64,000 nucleotides of DNA from Clostridiales bacterium (GCA_019417465.1 DXVF01000012.1:7851-71850), one strand, 5' to 3'; positions 30,033 through 40,881 are shown, numbered from the stretch's first letter. Numbers and translations are program-made. The notes: generated from the sequence alone by a model not told the origin.

Positions 30033-30107
30033 TAATAAATTTATATTATATTAACAATAAAAATTGTATATAGTAATTTTTTTAGGAAAAAGAAAGGGGT
30101 ATGAAAA

Positions 30108-30797
30108 ATGGAAGAGAACAATCAAAACCAAAACATTAATGCAGAGGAAATTAAAAAGGAGGCAAAAGAAACTGTAAATCAAGTGAAAGATTCTTTTAAA
30201 AATGTTGATGTAAAACAAGAAACAGAAAAAGCTAAAAACTTCTTTTCAGGAATAATAAGTACACCTATAAAGAAGATTAGTGAAATAGCACATGATAAAT
30301 CAAATAATTTTTTTAAAACAGCAATTGTTCTATTAGTTTTATGGGTATTAATTGCTGGATTTGGGCAAGTTGCATCTATTATAGGAACTATATTTAAATA
30401 TGGATTTAGATATGTTGAGTTTTCAGACTTTATAGGAATTGCAAAAGCTGTAATAACACCATTACTTGAAATTGCTATATTATCAGGAATAGTATATTTA
30501 TTTCAAAAACAAAATAAAAAATCATTCCTAACAGTAGTAAATACTATAGTTGCATCATATTTTCCAATAGTAGTTGCTAAAGTAGTAGGTTTATTAAACT
30601 TAATTTCTGGAGCATCTAGAATCACATCACCAATTACAGGGCTTTTAGGAGTTATATCATTAATATTTACATTCTTTGCTGTTAAAGAATTATCAGATGA
30701 AAAAGATAACGATAAAGCAGTAAAACAATTTGTTATAATTGAAGCTGTATATTATGTGGTAGCATTTATTTTATCATTCTTAAAATTATATATATAA
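30108..30797 (+). CDS. Multipass membrane protein with coiled-coil N-terminus
   Basis: A 229-residue protein. The first 60 residues are polar and helix-forming (NAEEIKKEAKETVNQVKDSF), then five transmembrane segments follow from residue 70 in a YIP1-like pattern. The family is not clear and no catalytic motif is seen. Strong ribosome site AAAGGGG. Monocistronic between pfkA and a terminator. Confidence 0.6.
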   Translation: MEENNQNQNINAEEIKKEAKETVNQVKDSFKNVDVKQETEKAKNFFSGIISTPIKKISEIAHDKSNNFFKTAIVLLVLWVLIAGFGQVASIIGTIFKYGFRYVEFSDFIGIAKAVITPLLEIAILSGIVYLFQKQNKKSFLTVVNTIVASYFPIVVAKVVGLLNLISGASRITSPITGLLGVISLIFTFFAVKELSDEKDNDKAVKQFVIIEAVYYVVAFILSFLKLYI

Positions 30798-30831
30798 AAT
30801 TTTAATGATTTGTACAAAATATTAAATAACT

Positions 30832-30868
30832 AAAAAAGACATAGCTTTTAAAAGTTATGTCTTTTTTT
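30832..30868. terminator. Bidirectional terminator
   Basis: aaaaagacataacttt-type hairpin (gacatagctttt/aaaagttatgtc) with A and T tracts, between the convergent membrane protein and spoIVA genes. Confidence 0.8.
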
Positions 30869-30887
30869 AGAATATAGATATAATAAT

Positions 30888-32369
30888 TTATAATATTATA
30901 CAAATTAGTCCACCACTACCTTCATTTATAATACGTTCTAAAGTATCTTGCAATTTCATTTGAGCATCTTCAGGCATATGATATAGTTTGTTTTGTAAAC
31001 CTTCATTTACTAATTCATGTAAACTTTTTCCGAATATATTAGATTCCCATATTTTTTGTGGTTCGTTTTCAAATTCAGAAAGTAAGTAATTTACTAATTC
31101 TTCGGATTGTTTTTCTGAACCAACTATAGGAGACACTTCTGTTTCAATATCTGCTCTAATCATATGTATAGAAGGAGCTTTTGCTTTTAATCTTACACCA
31201 AATCTAGAACCTTGTTTTACCATTTCTGGTTCATCTAGTATTAATTCATCCATAGAAGGTGTAACAATTCCATAACCTTTAGCCTTCACCTCTTGAAGTG
31301 CATATGAAACCTTATCATATTCTTTCTTCGTTTGTGCCAAATGAGTTATTGTAGAGAATAGATCCCCTTCATTTGCAATTTCTACACCAGATATTTCTGT
31401 TAATACTTTGTAGAATAAATCTTCCATCAAATTAATAGAAATATTTACACTTCCAGTTCCTAATTTTACTTCATTTAAAATTGTAGAAGAAATGATTTCT
31501 GTATTTTGCAATTTTGATATACTTCCATCTACTTGTTTTAATATTTTTACATTATTGAAAGAATCTTTTATTTCAGAATATAATTCTTTTTTTAACCAGT
31601 GATCATCACATAAACCATCAACCCATTTTGGGAAGACTATATTTAATCTTTCAATAGGAAATTCATATAATATTTTCCCAAAAATAGAGTTGATATCTTC
31701 AATACTCAAATTTGCACAATCAGTAGGAAGAACAGGAACTTCATATTGACTCTCTAATTTTTTTGCTAAATTTTTAGTATTTTCAGAATGGCAATCATTA
31801 GAGTTTAGAACTATAACAAAAGGTTTATTTAATTCTTTTAATTCTCTAACAACTCGCTGTTCTGCGTCAATATAATCTTCTCTAGGAATATCTGTAATAC
31901 TACCATCTGTAGTAACTAATATTCCTATTGTAGAATGTTCATCGATTACTTTTCTTGTACCAATTTCAGCAGCCCTTTCAAAAGGAATTTCATCATCAGA
32001 CCAAGGTGTTTTTACCATTCTTGGCATTTCGTCTTCTAAATAACCAATTGCATTATTTACAAGATATCCAACACAATCTACAAGTCTTGTCTTTAAAGTG
32101 ATATTGTTTCCTACAGTAATTTTAACAGCTTCATTTGGTATAAATTTAGGCTCTGTAGTCATAATAGTACGACCAGCAGCACTTTGAGGAAGTTCATCTC
32201 TAGCTCTTTCTTGTTTATATTCGTTATCGATATTTGGAATAACTAATAAATCCATAAAGTTTTTTATAAAAGTAGATTTTCCTGTTCTAACTGGACCAAC
32301 AACTCCAACATAAATATCACCATCTGTACGTTTTGCTATATCCTCATATAATCTTAAATTTTCATCCAT
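30888..32369 (-). CDS. spoIVA: Stage IV sporulation protein A (spore-coat ATPase)
   Basis: SpoIVA is the cytoskeletal ATPase that forms the basement layer of the spore coat on the forespore. 493 residues with Walker A GVVGPVRTGKSTF, DELPQSAAGRTIMTTEPKF, VDCVGY, the TDGSITDIPR switch region and the C-terminal KLYHMPEDAQMKLQDTLERI and GLICIIL used for membrane docking. No in-frame CGG occurs (the cgg near 31030 is out of frame). It is definite evidence of a spore former. Confidence 0.97.
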   Translation of the reverse strand: MDENLRLYEDIAKRTDGDIYVGVVGPVRTGKSTFIKNFMDLLVIPNIDNEYKQERARDELPQSAAGRTIMTTEPKFIPNEAVKITVGNNITLKTRLVDCVGYLVNNAIGYLEDEMPRMVKTPWSDDEIPFERAAEIGTRKVIDEHSTIGILVTTDGSITDIPREDYIDAEQRVVRELKELNKPFVIVLNSNDCHSENTKNLAKKLESQYEVPVLPTDCANLSIEDINSIFGKILYEFPIERLNIVFPKWVDGLCDDHWLKKELYSEIKDSFNNVKILKQVDGSISKLQNTEIISSTILNEVKLGTGSVNISINLMEDLFYKVLTEISGVEIANEGDLFSTITHLAQTKKEYDKVSYALQEVKAKGYGIVTPSMDELILDEPEMVKQGSRFGVRLKAKAPSIHMIRADIETEVSPIVGSEKQSEELVNYLLSEFENEPQKIWESNIFGKSLHELVNEGLQNKLYHMPEDAQMKLQDTLERIINEGSGGLICIIL

Positions 32370-32519
32370 GTAATAATTTACCCCCTTAAAAAATGTTTGT
32401 ACAATGCTTTAATTAATGTATATTATGTTTTTGTTTAGATATGCATAAATAAAAAAAATTATATTAAAAATATTGACAATAAGAAAATTCAGGTTATAAT
32501 AAAAATATAGTAATAATTA

Positions 32520-32775
32520 AAGACAATATTGAGACAAAGTAAAATAAAGGTTGTCGAAAGAGAGGATTAGCCTAATGGCTGGAAGCTAATCTGGATAAAC
32601 ATATTTGAAAAACTACCTCAATTTAGTTGCTAGAATAAAAAACTAGACGTATTACTTGCGTTAAAAGTATTTAAAAATTAAGTTAAAATTAGGATGGAAC
32701 CGTGCTTGGATATATAATTTTTAGCACTCCTATGAATGCAAAAGTACGCATTTGTAGGAGTGCTTTTGTATGTAA
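32520..32775 (+). promoter_or_regulatory. T-box riboswitch controlling thrS
   Basis: A transcribed leader with a long stem I region and the T-box core tggaaccgtgc (32695-32705), followed by a terminator hairpin agcactcctatgaat..aaaagt..tttgtaggagtgct plus T-run (32723-32767). Uncharged tRNA-Thr would pair with the T-box and favour the antiterminator. The specifier is probably the act in gaaaaactacctc (about 32608-32620). Location directly before thrS fixes the amino acid as threonine. Confidence 0.88.
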
Positions 32776-32800
32776 AAAATTATAAAAGGAGGTTTTTTAT

Positions 32801-34712
32801 ATGATAAAAGTAAAATTGAAAGATGGTTCTATATTAGAAGTTAAGCAAGGAAGTTCAGTATTAGAAGTAGCAAAAAACATTAGTGAGGGATTAGCTAGAA
32901 TGGCAACTTGCCGGAGAAGTTAATGGTGAAATAAAAGATCTAAGATTTAAATTAGAAGAAGGTTGTTCATTAGTTATTCACACATTTGATGGAAGTGAAT
33001 CTGGAAAAAAGGCATATTGGCATACAGCGACTCACGTTTTAGCACAAGCTGTAAAACGTTTATATCCAAATACTAAACTTGGAATAGGGCCAAGCATAGA
33101 TAATGGTTTTTATTATGATTTTAAAGTAGAAAAGCCATTTTCTGAAGAAGATTTAAAGAAAATAGAAGAAGAAGCTAAAAAAATTATAAAAGAAGATTTA
33201 ACAATAGAAAGATTTACACTTCCAAGAGAAGATGCCATAAAATTAATGAAAGAACAAAATGAAGATTATAAAATAGAATTAATAGAAGAATTGCCAGAAG
33301 GAGAAGAAATATCTTTTTATAAACAAGGTGAATACATAGATCTATGTGCAGGACCACATTTATTAAGTACTGGAAAATTGAAGGTAATAAAAATATTATC
33401 AACATCAGCTGCATATTGGAAAGGTGACCAATCAAAAGATTCTATGCAAAGAGTTTATGGAATTAGCTATCCTAAAGCTAGTCAGTTAGAAGAATACTTA
33501 AATATGTTAGAAGAGGCTAAAAAAAGAGACCATAAAAAATTAGGTAAAGAGTTAGAACTATTTATGATGGCACCAGAAGGACCAGGATTTCCATTTTTTT
33601 TACCAAAAGGAATGGTGCTTAGAAATTTATTAGAAGATTATTGGAGAAAAATACATAAAGAAAATGGATATGTAGAAATAAAAACACCAATTATTTTAAA
33701 TGAAGAATTATGGCATCGTTCAGGACATTGGGATCATTATAAAGATAATATGTATACAACTAAAATTGATGATGTCTATTTTGGCATAAAACCAATGAAT
33801 TGCCCAGGTGGAATGATTGTATATAAATCAAAAATGCATTCATATAAAGAATTGCCAATAAGAGCTGGAGAACTTGGTCTTGTTCATAGACATGAAAAAT
33901 CAGGTGAATTAAATGGGTTATTTAGAGTAAGATGTTTTACTCAAGATGATGCACATATATTCTGCTTACCAAGCCAAATTGAAGATGAAATTAAAGGAGT
34001 AATAAACTTAGTTGATGAGGTATATAGTAGATTTGGGTTCAATTTTACAATAGAACTATCAACGAGACCAGAAGATTCAATGGGATCTGATGAATTATGG
34101 GAAATGGCAGAAGGAGCATTAGCTAAAGTATTAAAAGATCTAGGAAAAGAGTATCAGTTAAATGAAGGAGATGGAGCATTTTATGGTCCAAAAATAGATT
34201 TCCATATTAAAGATTGTTTAGGTAGAGATTGGCAATGTGGTACAATTCAGTTAGATTTCCAAATGCCTGAGAGATTTGATTTAACATATATTGGCGAAGA
34301 TGGAGAAAAACATAGACCAGTTATGCTACATAGAGTTATTTTTGGTAGTATAGAAAGATTTATAGGAATTATAACAGAACACTTTGCAGGAGCATTCCCA
34401 ACATGGCTTGCACCAGTACAAGTAAAATTATTACCAATATCAGATGCACAAGTAGAATATAGTAAAAAAGTAAAGACTGAATTTGAAAAACAAGGATTAC
34501 GTGTAGAATTAGATGATAGAAACGAAAAAATAGGATATAAGATTCGTGAAGCACAACTTGAAAAAGTTCCATACATGCTTGTAATAGGAGATAAAGAAGT
34601 TGAAGGTAATAAAGTAGCAGTTCGTTCAAGAAAAGAAGGAGATATGGGAGCTATTTCAGTGGAAGAATTTATTTCTAACATAAAACATGAAATAGAAAAT
34701 TATGTTAAATAA
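32801..34712 (+). CDS. thrS: Threonyl-tRNA synthetase, read through a CGG +1 site
   Basis: Charges tRNA-Thr. A class II synthetase with a TGS domain (MIKVKLKDGSILEVKQGSSV), an editing domain with HTATHVLAQAV, a catalytic core with FPFFLPKGM, RSGHWDHYKDNMY, NCPGGMIVY and REHEKSGE-like (RHEKSGELNGLFRVR) and an anticodon-binding C-terminus. The gene starts at ATG 32801 behind GGAGG. CGG at 32912-32914 is codon 38. Skipping C gives LARMATC-GEVNGEIKDL, the TGS motif with its conserved Gly, and opens into the 3' frame. The joined length is 636 residues, normal. An organism cannot lack ThrS, so a broken gene here is not credible. Confidence 0.96.
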
Positions 34713-34792
34713 ATATAAATACTATATCTGACTAGTTTTTGACATAAAAGTATGAAGAGTATTAACAATTATAACACAAATTAATTTTTAAA

Positions 34793-34825
34793 ATAATAAG
34801 CAAAAATATTGCTTATTATTTTTTT
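34793..34825 (+). terminator. Terminator after thrS
   Basis: aataagcaaaaatattgcttatt hairpin and long T-run. Confidence 0.8.
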
Positions 34826-34864
34826 TATTGGTATACTAGTAAAAAATACTTTGGGAGGGTAACT

Positions 34865-37150
34865 ATGCCTGGGGATGTTAAAGAAATAGAAGAAAATATA
34901 GATGATAAACTAAAATATTTAGGTTTGAATTTAGAAAATATACCAGATAGCCTGAAACAGCAAGTAAATTTAAATTATAAAGTATTAAAAGAATTTGATA
35001 ATGCTACATACAAAGTGTATAAATATATATCAGTTAAAGATATAGAAATTTTTATAACTCCTACACAAAGATTAGCGAGTCTTAAAGAAAAATATAAATT
35101 TGCAAATCATATATCTCAGTATTTTGAAGTTAAAGAAAAAAAATATATAGAGTTAATAGAAGCATTATCTAGCACATATTTAGAGGAAATACAAAAAATA
35201 GAAGAAGAGCAAAAGATTTTGAATGAAAAAATGCCATGGAATGTAAAATATAAAAATGCTTTCAAGTGGCAGATATATTATTCTAAAAACGACAATAAAT
35301 ATTTTATGTTAGTTCCATTAAGTGAGAAAGATAATGCTGCTTTATTTTATCTATTAAAAGAAAAAATTAATTGTATAAATAATAATATAGATAAAAAAAT
35401 ATATGTCCCAATTTGTGACGAAGATTATTCATATGATTATTTATCAAAGGGACAAATAGCAGATATAGAAAATTATTTGTGGTTCTTTACAAAAAAGTGG
35501 CCTTCTATATATGAAGTTTGTGATAAAGAAAATAATAAAACAATACAAATTATTGGAAAGACAAATATATATCAAGGTATAGAAAGTAGTTATAAAATAA
35601 TAATTAAGAATGAAACAGAAGCGGAAGATAAATATAAACTAATGAAAGCTTTGTTTATTATTGCTTCAGACTTAAAATTTTCATATAATTTTGAGTGTAC
35701 AATTGACGAAAAAGGATACTTAAAATTTTTATTTGAAGAAGATGAAATAGAATTTAAAGATTTAGAAAAATTTCTTAAAGAACAAGTTGACAAAAAAATA
35801 GAAGAAACTAAAGATATTATTGAAGAAACTAAAGAGTTAGAAGAAAAGTTAGTAGATTTAAGACAGGAAAGTGAAAGAAAGAATCAAGAATATACAAATA
35901 AAGAAAAACAAATAGTGATGTTTTTACAATGTAAAAAAACTTTTATAGGCAGATTTAAATACTTTTTTAAGACCAAAAAGAGCAAAAAGAAAATAGTCTT
36001 AAAAGGAGTAGAAGATTTACCTAGAATAATTGATATTGTAGAAGATGAAGAAAATAACAATGATTTTGTATTTGAAGAAAAAGATAGATATACAATCGAA
36101 GATTTACTTACTATTTGCCATATCTTAGAAAAGAAAGAAACAGTATATAAAGATAAAATAGGAACTATAAAAACCTTAGAAGAAAAAATTAATATATTAA
36201 ATAAAAAAATAGAAAATGCAGATTTGTATATACAAGAAATAGAAGGGCATAAACGCAGTATATTTGAATTTTGGAAATTTACTAATAAAGATTTACCAGA
36301 TGCATTAACAGAGGCACAGAAATTAAAACAAGAAGAAAACAAAAAAATAAAAAAGATTTTTAATTATCAAGAAGACATGCAAGATTTAGGAAAAAAGATG
36401 GATGAATCTCAAAAAAATATACTATCTAAGAATGAAATTGATGCATTATATGTTGTAAAAGATTATATAAATATTATAAATATTCTTTGTAAAAGCGAGA
36501 TTGATGATGAAGATAACTTATATATTAGTTCTATATTAACTGATGAAAAAAGTAAATATAAAAAACAAATCAAAGAAAGAAAAATTATATATTTTGATAT
36601 TTTTGGGAATATTGATAAAGAACCAGAAAAAGTAAAAGAAAGAGAAGTTATAGAAGAAAAAAATGATAAATATCAAATTCTTCATTTAGATGATAAAATG
36701 AAATTAGATGAATTTAAAGAAAATCTAAATAAATTCAAAAAAATATTAGAAAAAGAATATAATAAAATTAAAGTACCATATGATATTTCATTATATTGTA
36801 TATTAAATCAAAATACTATGTCAGAATGGAGTATAGCAAATCTTAATCCAGCTAATATTATAAAAAAAGAGGATGAAAGAGAAAATATTGATATAATAAA
36901 ATATAATATTCCAGAAGGGTCACCAGTTTTATTTTATACAAATTGCATTTTATATAAGAATAACAATATAAATGTAGGAATAAATGAAGAGTCAGAGACT
37001 TTATTATACTTAGATAAATTTGATAGAGCTCTAAAAGGAAAAATAAAAAGAAAAGTATGTATACAAAAAAATGAATATGAGAATGTGGTAAAAAATATAA
37101 AAATCTATGAGTATGATTTAAATCCGAAGGAGGTAAAGGATGATAAATAG
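34865..37150 (+). CDS. Large coiled-coil protein of unknown function
   Basis: 761 residues, very rich in Lys, Glu, Ile and Asn. No membrane segment or signal is seen. Long coiled-coil stretches run near residues 300-350 and 430-560 (repeated E/K heptads, for example EETKDIIEETKELEEKLVDL). The two ends look globular. Strong GGGAGGG ribosome site. Its last 11 bp overlap deoB, so the two are probably co-translated. I do not recognise the family; a structural or chaperone-like cytoplasmic role is possible. Confidence 0.7.
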   Translation: MPGDVKEIEENIDDKLKYLGLNLENIPDSLKQQVNLNYKVLKEFDNATYKVYKYISVKDIEIFITPTQRLASLKEKYKFANHISQYFEVKEKKYIELIEALSSTYLEEIQKIEEEQKILNEKMPWNVKYKNAFKWQIYYSKNDNKYFMLVPLSEKDNAALFYLLKEKINCINNNIDKKIYVPICDEDYSYDYLSKGQIADIENYLWFFTKKWPSIYEVCDKENNKTIQIIGKTNIYQGIESSYKIIIKNETEAEDKYKLMKALFIIASDLKFSYNFECTIDEKGYLKFLFEEDEIEFKDLEKFLKEQVDKKIEETKDIIEETKELEEKLVDLRQESERKNQEYTNKEKQIVMFLQCKKTFIGRFKYFFKTKKSKKKIVLKGVEDLPRIIDIVEDEENNNDFVFEEKDRYTIEDLLTICHILEKKETVYKDKIGTIKTLEEKINILNKKIENADLYIQEIEGHKRSIFEFWKFTNKDLPDALTEAQKLKQEENKKIKKIFNYQEDMQDLGKKMDESQKNILSKNEIDALYVVKDYINIINILCKSEIDDEDNLYISSILTDEKSKYKKQIKERKIIYFDIFGNIDKEPEKVKEREVIEEKNDKYQILHLDDKMKLDEFKENLNKFKKILEKEYNKIKVPYDISLYCILNQNTMSEWSIANLNPANIIKKEDERENIDIIKYNIPEGSPVLFYTNCILYKNNNINVGINEESETLLYLDKFDRALKGKIKRKVCIQKNEYENVVKNIKIYEYDLNPKEVKDDK

Positions 37151-38321
37151 AGCTATTATTATTGTGCTTGATGGCTTTGGAGTTGGAGAACTTCCTGATG
37201 CCAAAAAATATGGAGATTGTGGAAGTAATACTCTAGAAGGAATTTATAATAATACATCTCTTAAGTTACCTAATATGAAGAATTTGGGATTATATAATAT
37301 AGATGGATTGAAGATAAATGAAAAAATAGAATATACAAAAGGTATTTATGGTAAACTTGCAGAAAAAGCTTGTGGAAAAAATAGTCCAGTAGGACATTGG
37401 GAAATATGTGGATATATAAAATCGCCTGGTTTTAGAACATATCCAAAAGCTTTTCCAGAAGAAATGATAAAAGAATTTAAACAAAAGACAGGTCTAGAAG
37501 GAATTCTTTGCAATGAGGTAGGTTCTGGGACAGAAATATTAAAAAGATTTGGTGAAGAGCATTTAAAAACTGGATATCCAATTATTTATACTTCTGCTGA
37601 TAGTGTATTTCAGATTGCAGCACATGAAGATATTATTCCTGTTAAAAAATTATATGAAATATGTAAGACTGCAAGAGAAATGTTAGATAAACCAGAGTAT
37701 AATATTGGAACAGTAATAGCAAGACCTTTTATAGGAGAAAGTGCAGATAATTTTGTAAGAACATATAATAGAAAAGATTTTGAATCATCTACATTTGGAA
37801 TAAATATGTTAGACATAATAGAAAAGTCTAAATATTATGAGGTTATTGCAATTGGAAAAATAGAAGACTTATTTTCTGGTAGAGGAATAACAAAAGCAGT
37901 TCATACAAATGGAAATGCTGATGGAATAAATCAAACTATAGATTTTATTAAACAAGATACAAAAGGATTAATTTTTACTAATTTAGTTGATTTTGATATG
38001 CTATATGGTCACAGAAATAATATAGAAGGATATGGCAAAGCTTTAGAGTATTTTGATAGCAAGTTACCAGAAATAATGAAAAATATGAAAGATACAGATA
38101 TATTAATTATTACTGCTGATCATGGAAATGATCCAAGTACTGAAAGTACAGATCATTCAAGAGAATATGTTCCAATCTTAATTTATGGAAAAGATATAAA
38201 AGAAAATATTAATCTAGGTACAAGAGAAACTTATGCAGATATTTCGGCAACAATATTAGATATATTAAATTTAGAGAAATTAGAAAATGGAACAAGTTTT
38301 AAAAATGAGATTTTACGATAA
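37140..38321 (+). CDS. deoB: Phosphopentomutase
   Basis: Interconverts (deoxy)ribose 1- and 5-phosphates in nucleoside salvage. 393 residues of the alkaline-phosphatase superfamily: VLDGFGVGELPDA (metal site), GDCGSNTLEGI (catalytic Thr), GHWEICG, SADSVFQIAAHE, RPFIG, FTNLVDFDMLYGHRN and IITADHGNDPSTESTDHSREYVPILIYG. It overlaps the end of the upstream coiled-coil gene. Confidence 0.96.
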   Translation: MINRAIIIVLDGFGVGELPDAKKYGDCGSNTLEGIYNNTSLKLPNMKNLGLYNIDGLKINEKIEYTKGIYGKLAEKACGKNSPVGHWEICGYIKSPGFRTYPKAFPEEMIKEFKQKTGLEGILCNEVGSGTEILKRFGEEHLKTGYPIIYTSADSVFQIAAHEDIIPVKKLYEICKTAREMLDKPEYNIGTVIARPFIGESADNFVRTYNRKDFESSTFGINMLDIIEKSKYYEVIAIGKIEDLFSGRGITKAVHTNGNADGINQTIDFIKQDTKGLIFTNLVDFDMLYGHRNNIEGYGKALEYFDSKLPEIMKNMKDTDILIITADHGNDPSTESTDHSREYVPILIYGKDIKENINLGTRETYADISATILDILNLEKLENGTSFKNEILR

Positions 38322-38364
38322 TAAATGGGCATAGGTAAAATGGATAGATGTTATATATAGTAAT

Positions 38365-38396
38365 GAAGATGTGCAATTAAATTTTGCACATCTTTT
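38365..38396 (+). terminator. Terminator after deoB
   Basis: gatgtgcaattaaattttgcacatc hairpin with T-run. Confidence 0.8.
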
Positions 38397-38521
38397 TGTC
38401 TAAGAATATAGTCCCCTGAATTTAACTTTGTAGAAATAATACTATTATTCAGTTATTTTGGGTATTTAAAAGCACTATTTTTGTAACCAAATAAACAGTA
38501 TTTGTTTTTATGATATGTTAC

Positions 38522-39244
38522 TTAAAAAATTTTCACTATTGCATTAATAGTGTTATTTTCTTTATTCTTTATTGTTATAATATTAGCATTATCAATATTA
38601 GAATAGAAACAATCTATAGTTTCGCCAATTTTTATTTGTTTTTTAAACATGACTTCTATATTATTTAATTCTGAAAAATAAATGTTTTCTGGTAATACTT
38701 CATATGCTAAGTTTATATAATTTAGATTATGCATATGTCCATTTACATCTATATCCCATCTTTTACATGTGTATGAATGCTTGTATTCACTATTTTTTGG
38801 TTCCCTTAATTTGGGTACTTCTAATAAATCAAATACACTTTTATCCTCTGGACTATATTTTCCGAATTAAATCATCTTCGATTTTTATCATACCATTTTT
38901 ATTAATATCGATTAAAACCCATTTAGATGTTGCTATTGCTAATAAATTATTATCATTGTCATAAACTTCAAAATCACGATAAGAGTATATTCGGCATGCA
39001 TTTCTTGCCCAAGTTTTTACAGTTAAGGTATCACCATATCTACAAGATTTAATTGATTTTAATTTCCAATTAATTAAAGCCCAAGTTAGACCTGTACTAC
39101 CAAAATCATTAAGACCAAGTCCAACACTTGCAGAATGCATTTCTGCTACTTCTTCTAATATAGCTAATAGTCCGGGTATTAGTAATTTCTCCGTTTTGTA
39201 TTAATATGATTTAATCCTACACGAAATGTTGATTCAAAAAACAT
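38522..39244 (-). CDS. Acyl-ACP thioesterase (FAT family), with three CGG +1 sites
   Basis: Releases fatty acids from acyl carrier protein. Double hotdog fold. The start is ATG 39244 behind GGAGGG. CGG 39191-39193, 39172-39174 and 38862-38864 each require skipping C: HINTK-GEITNT-GLLAILEEVAEMHS is the family's N-terminal motif, and DDLI-GKYSPEDKSVF joins the halves. The spaces between sites are whole codons (18 and 309 bases), so each site is in frame only after the previous shift. The C-terminal half has KHSYTCKRWDIDVNGHMHNL, the second hotdog signature. The joined length is 239 residues, normal. Three shifts in one short gene makes simple damage very unlikely. Confidence 0.92.
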
Positions 39245-39282
39245 ATAACCCTCCAAATTTTAATAATAGTTTAATAATATTT

Positions 39283-39322
39283 ATATAATTTTAGCTCGCT
39301 ATTGTTATATAATAGGAAAACA
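39283..39322. repeat. Dispersed intergenic repeat, partial copy D
   Basis: ctcgctattgttatataata then ggaaaacattaagttagcat matches the right-hand part of copies A and C. It sits between the two thioesterase genes. Confidence 0.45.
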
Positions 39323-39739
39323 TTAAGTTAGCATAGAATTTTGCATGATAACATAAATTTCAGGATGAACTTTTTTTGTGTTAATTGGGCGTAGATCTTT
39401 ACCTACTAGAGCATGCACAGTTGTTCCTGTACAAATAGGTTTATCTTCATCTTCTTTATATACTTCGTAAAAAAATTCTACCCTTGCAGGTGTTAATTTA
39501 GTTATTCTAGTTTTTATTGTTAAATCATCATCATAGAAAGCTGGTTTAATAAATTTACAATTTAAACTAGCAAGAGGTGTTAATACCCCAGCAGATTCCA
39601 TATCTTTATAAGGAAGACCAGCTAGTTTACAAAAATCAGTACGAGCAGCTTCGAACCAAATAGCGTAAACAGAGTGATGAACTATTCCCATTTGATCAGT
39701 TTCTGCATATCTTACATTTATATTAGTAGTTGAAATCAT
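39323..39739 (-). CDS. YbgC/FadM-type acyl-CoA thioesterase
   Basis: A 138-residue single-hotdog thioesterase. It shows VRYAETDQMGIVHHSVYAIW (catalytic Asp), FEAARTDFCKLAGLPYKDME and FYDDDLTIKTRI. The start ATG at 39739 is preferred, with AAAAGGAGG upstream. It lies next to the FAT thioesterase and is transcribed in the same direction, so both may act in lipid turnover. Confidence 0.9.
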   Translation of the reverse strand: MISTTNINVRYAETDQMGIVHHSVYAIWFEAARTDFCKLAGLPYKDMESAGVLTPLASLNCKFIKPAFYDDDLTIKTRITKLTPARVEFFYEVYKEDEDKPICTGTTVHALVGKDLRPINTKKVHPEIYVIMQNSMLT

Positions 39740-39989
39740 AATAGTATACCTCCTTTTCAAGGTATAAGTATACCATCATTTTGTAAAAAAGTAAAAACAA
39801 AATTGATAATTTCTTTAAATTTAAGTTTTTTTTAAGGAAATTTGTTTATATTTATAAAAAATATGAATAAATAATAAAAAAATGTAAAAAAAGAAAATAC
39901 GATTCAAAAAAAATATGAAATTTATAAAGAAAAAAATTAATAAATATGGTATAATTTGTCCATATAGATAATGAAGGGAGTAAAATTAA

Positions 39990-40712
39990 ATGGAATTAAA
40001 AGCTAATGATAAAAAGAATGTAGAGATTAATGTGGGAAATGATATATATTGCCGTTATGCAATAAAGACACATTTTATAAAATTAAAAGAAAATTATATA
40101 GATATTATCAACCAATATGTAAAACCAATTTATAAAGAGGGAGACAAAATTAGTATAAGCGAAAAAATGATAGCTCTTTGTCAGAATAGAGTAGTATATA
40201 AAGAAGATTTAAAAGTTGGATTTTGGGCAAAATTTTTATCTAAATTTGCATCTAAATCTACAGCTGGACAAGGTGTAAACAATACATTAAAAATGGCATA
40301 TTGTATAAAAAAGGCTGGATTATTAAAAACTATATATGCATCAGTTTGTGCTGGATTTGGTAAGTTTTTTGGGAAAAAAGGAGTTTTCTATAAAATAGTA
40401 GGACAAGAAGTAGCAGGATTAGATGGCTTTTATTCCAAAGTTTTTGAAGAGTATGGAAATTATGGAATTGAAAACCCAGATAAACCATTTGATGTGTGTG
40501 CAGAAATTGAAGAGAAAACTGGTATACCATGTATGATTGTGGACGCAAATGATTTAGGACAAGAATTATTAGGTTATTCAAGTAAAATGCAAGAAGAATT
40601 AACAGAAGAAGAAATGTTAGGTATAATTAAGGATAATCCAGCAGGACAAGGAAAAGAATTAACACCTATTATATTAATTAGAAAAAAGATAGAAGATTCT
40701 AGTAATATGTAA
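39990..40712 (+). CDS. CofE-like (F420-0 gamma-glutamyl ligase superfamily) protein
   Basis: A 240-residue protein like those annotated as coenzyme F420-0:gamma-glutamyl ligase in Clostridia. Motifs are GDKISISEKMIALCQNRVV near residue 50, the GIENPDKPFDVCAEIEEKTG segment, MIVDANDLGQELLG and C-terminal IKDNPAGQGKELTPIILIR. F420 biosynthesis is not otherwise visible, so the real substrate is probably another acid plus glutamate or a domesticated variant. Confidence 0.8.
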   Translation: MELKANDKKNVEINVGNDIYCRYAIKTHFIKLKENYIDIINQYVKPIYKEGDKISISEKMIALCQNRVVYKEDLKVGFWAKFLSKFASKSTAGQGVNNTLKMAYCIKKAGLLKTIYASVCAGFGKFFGKKGVFYKIVGQEVAGLDGFYSKVFEEYGNYGIENPDKPFDVCAEIEEKTGIPCMIVDANDLGQELLGYSSKMQEELTEEEMLGIIKDNPAGQGKELTPIILIRKKIEDSSNM

Positions 40713-40807
40713 TTTGCAAATTAATGAAAAAATTACTAAAAAACAAAAATTTTGTTACTATAAAAAATGTTATTCATCTATTCCAAATAGTGAATACTTC
40801 TAAAGCA

Positions 40808-40853
40808 AGAAAGAGAATATTTTTCCATTAACGTGGTACAATATTCTCTTTTT
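40808..40853 (+). terminator. Terminator after the CofE-like gene
   Basis: aaagagaatattt...aatattctcttttt hairpin with T-run. Confidence 0.8.
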
Positions 40854-40881
40854 TGAATGATTATATAATTTTTTTATGAAA

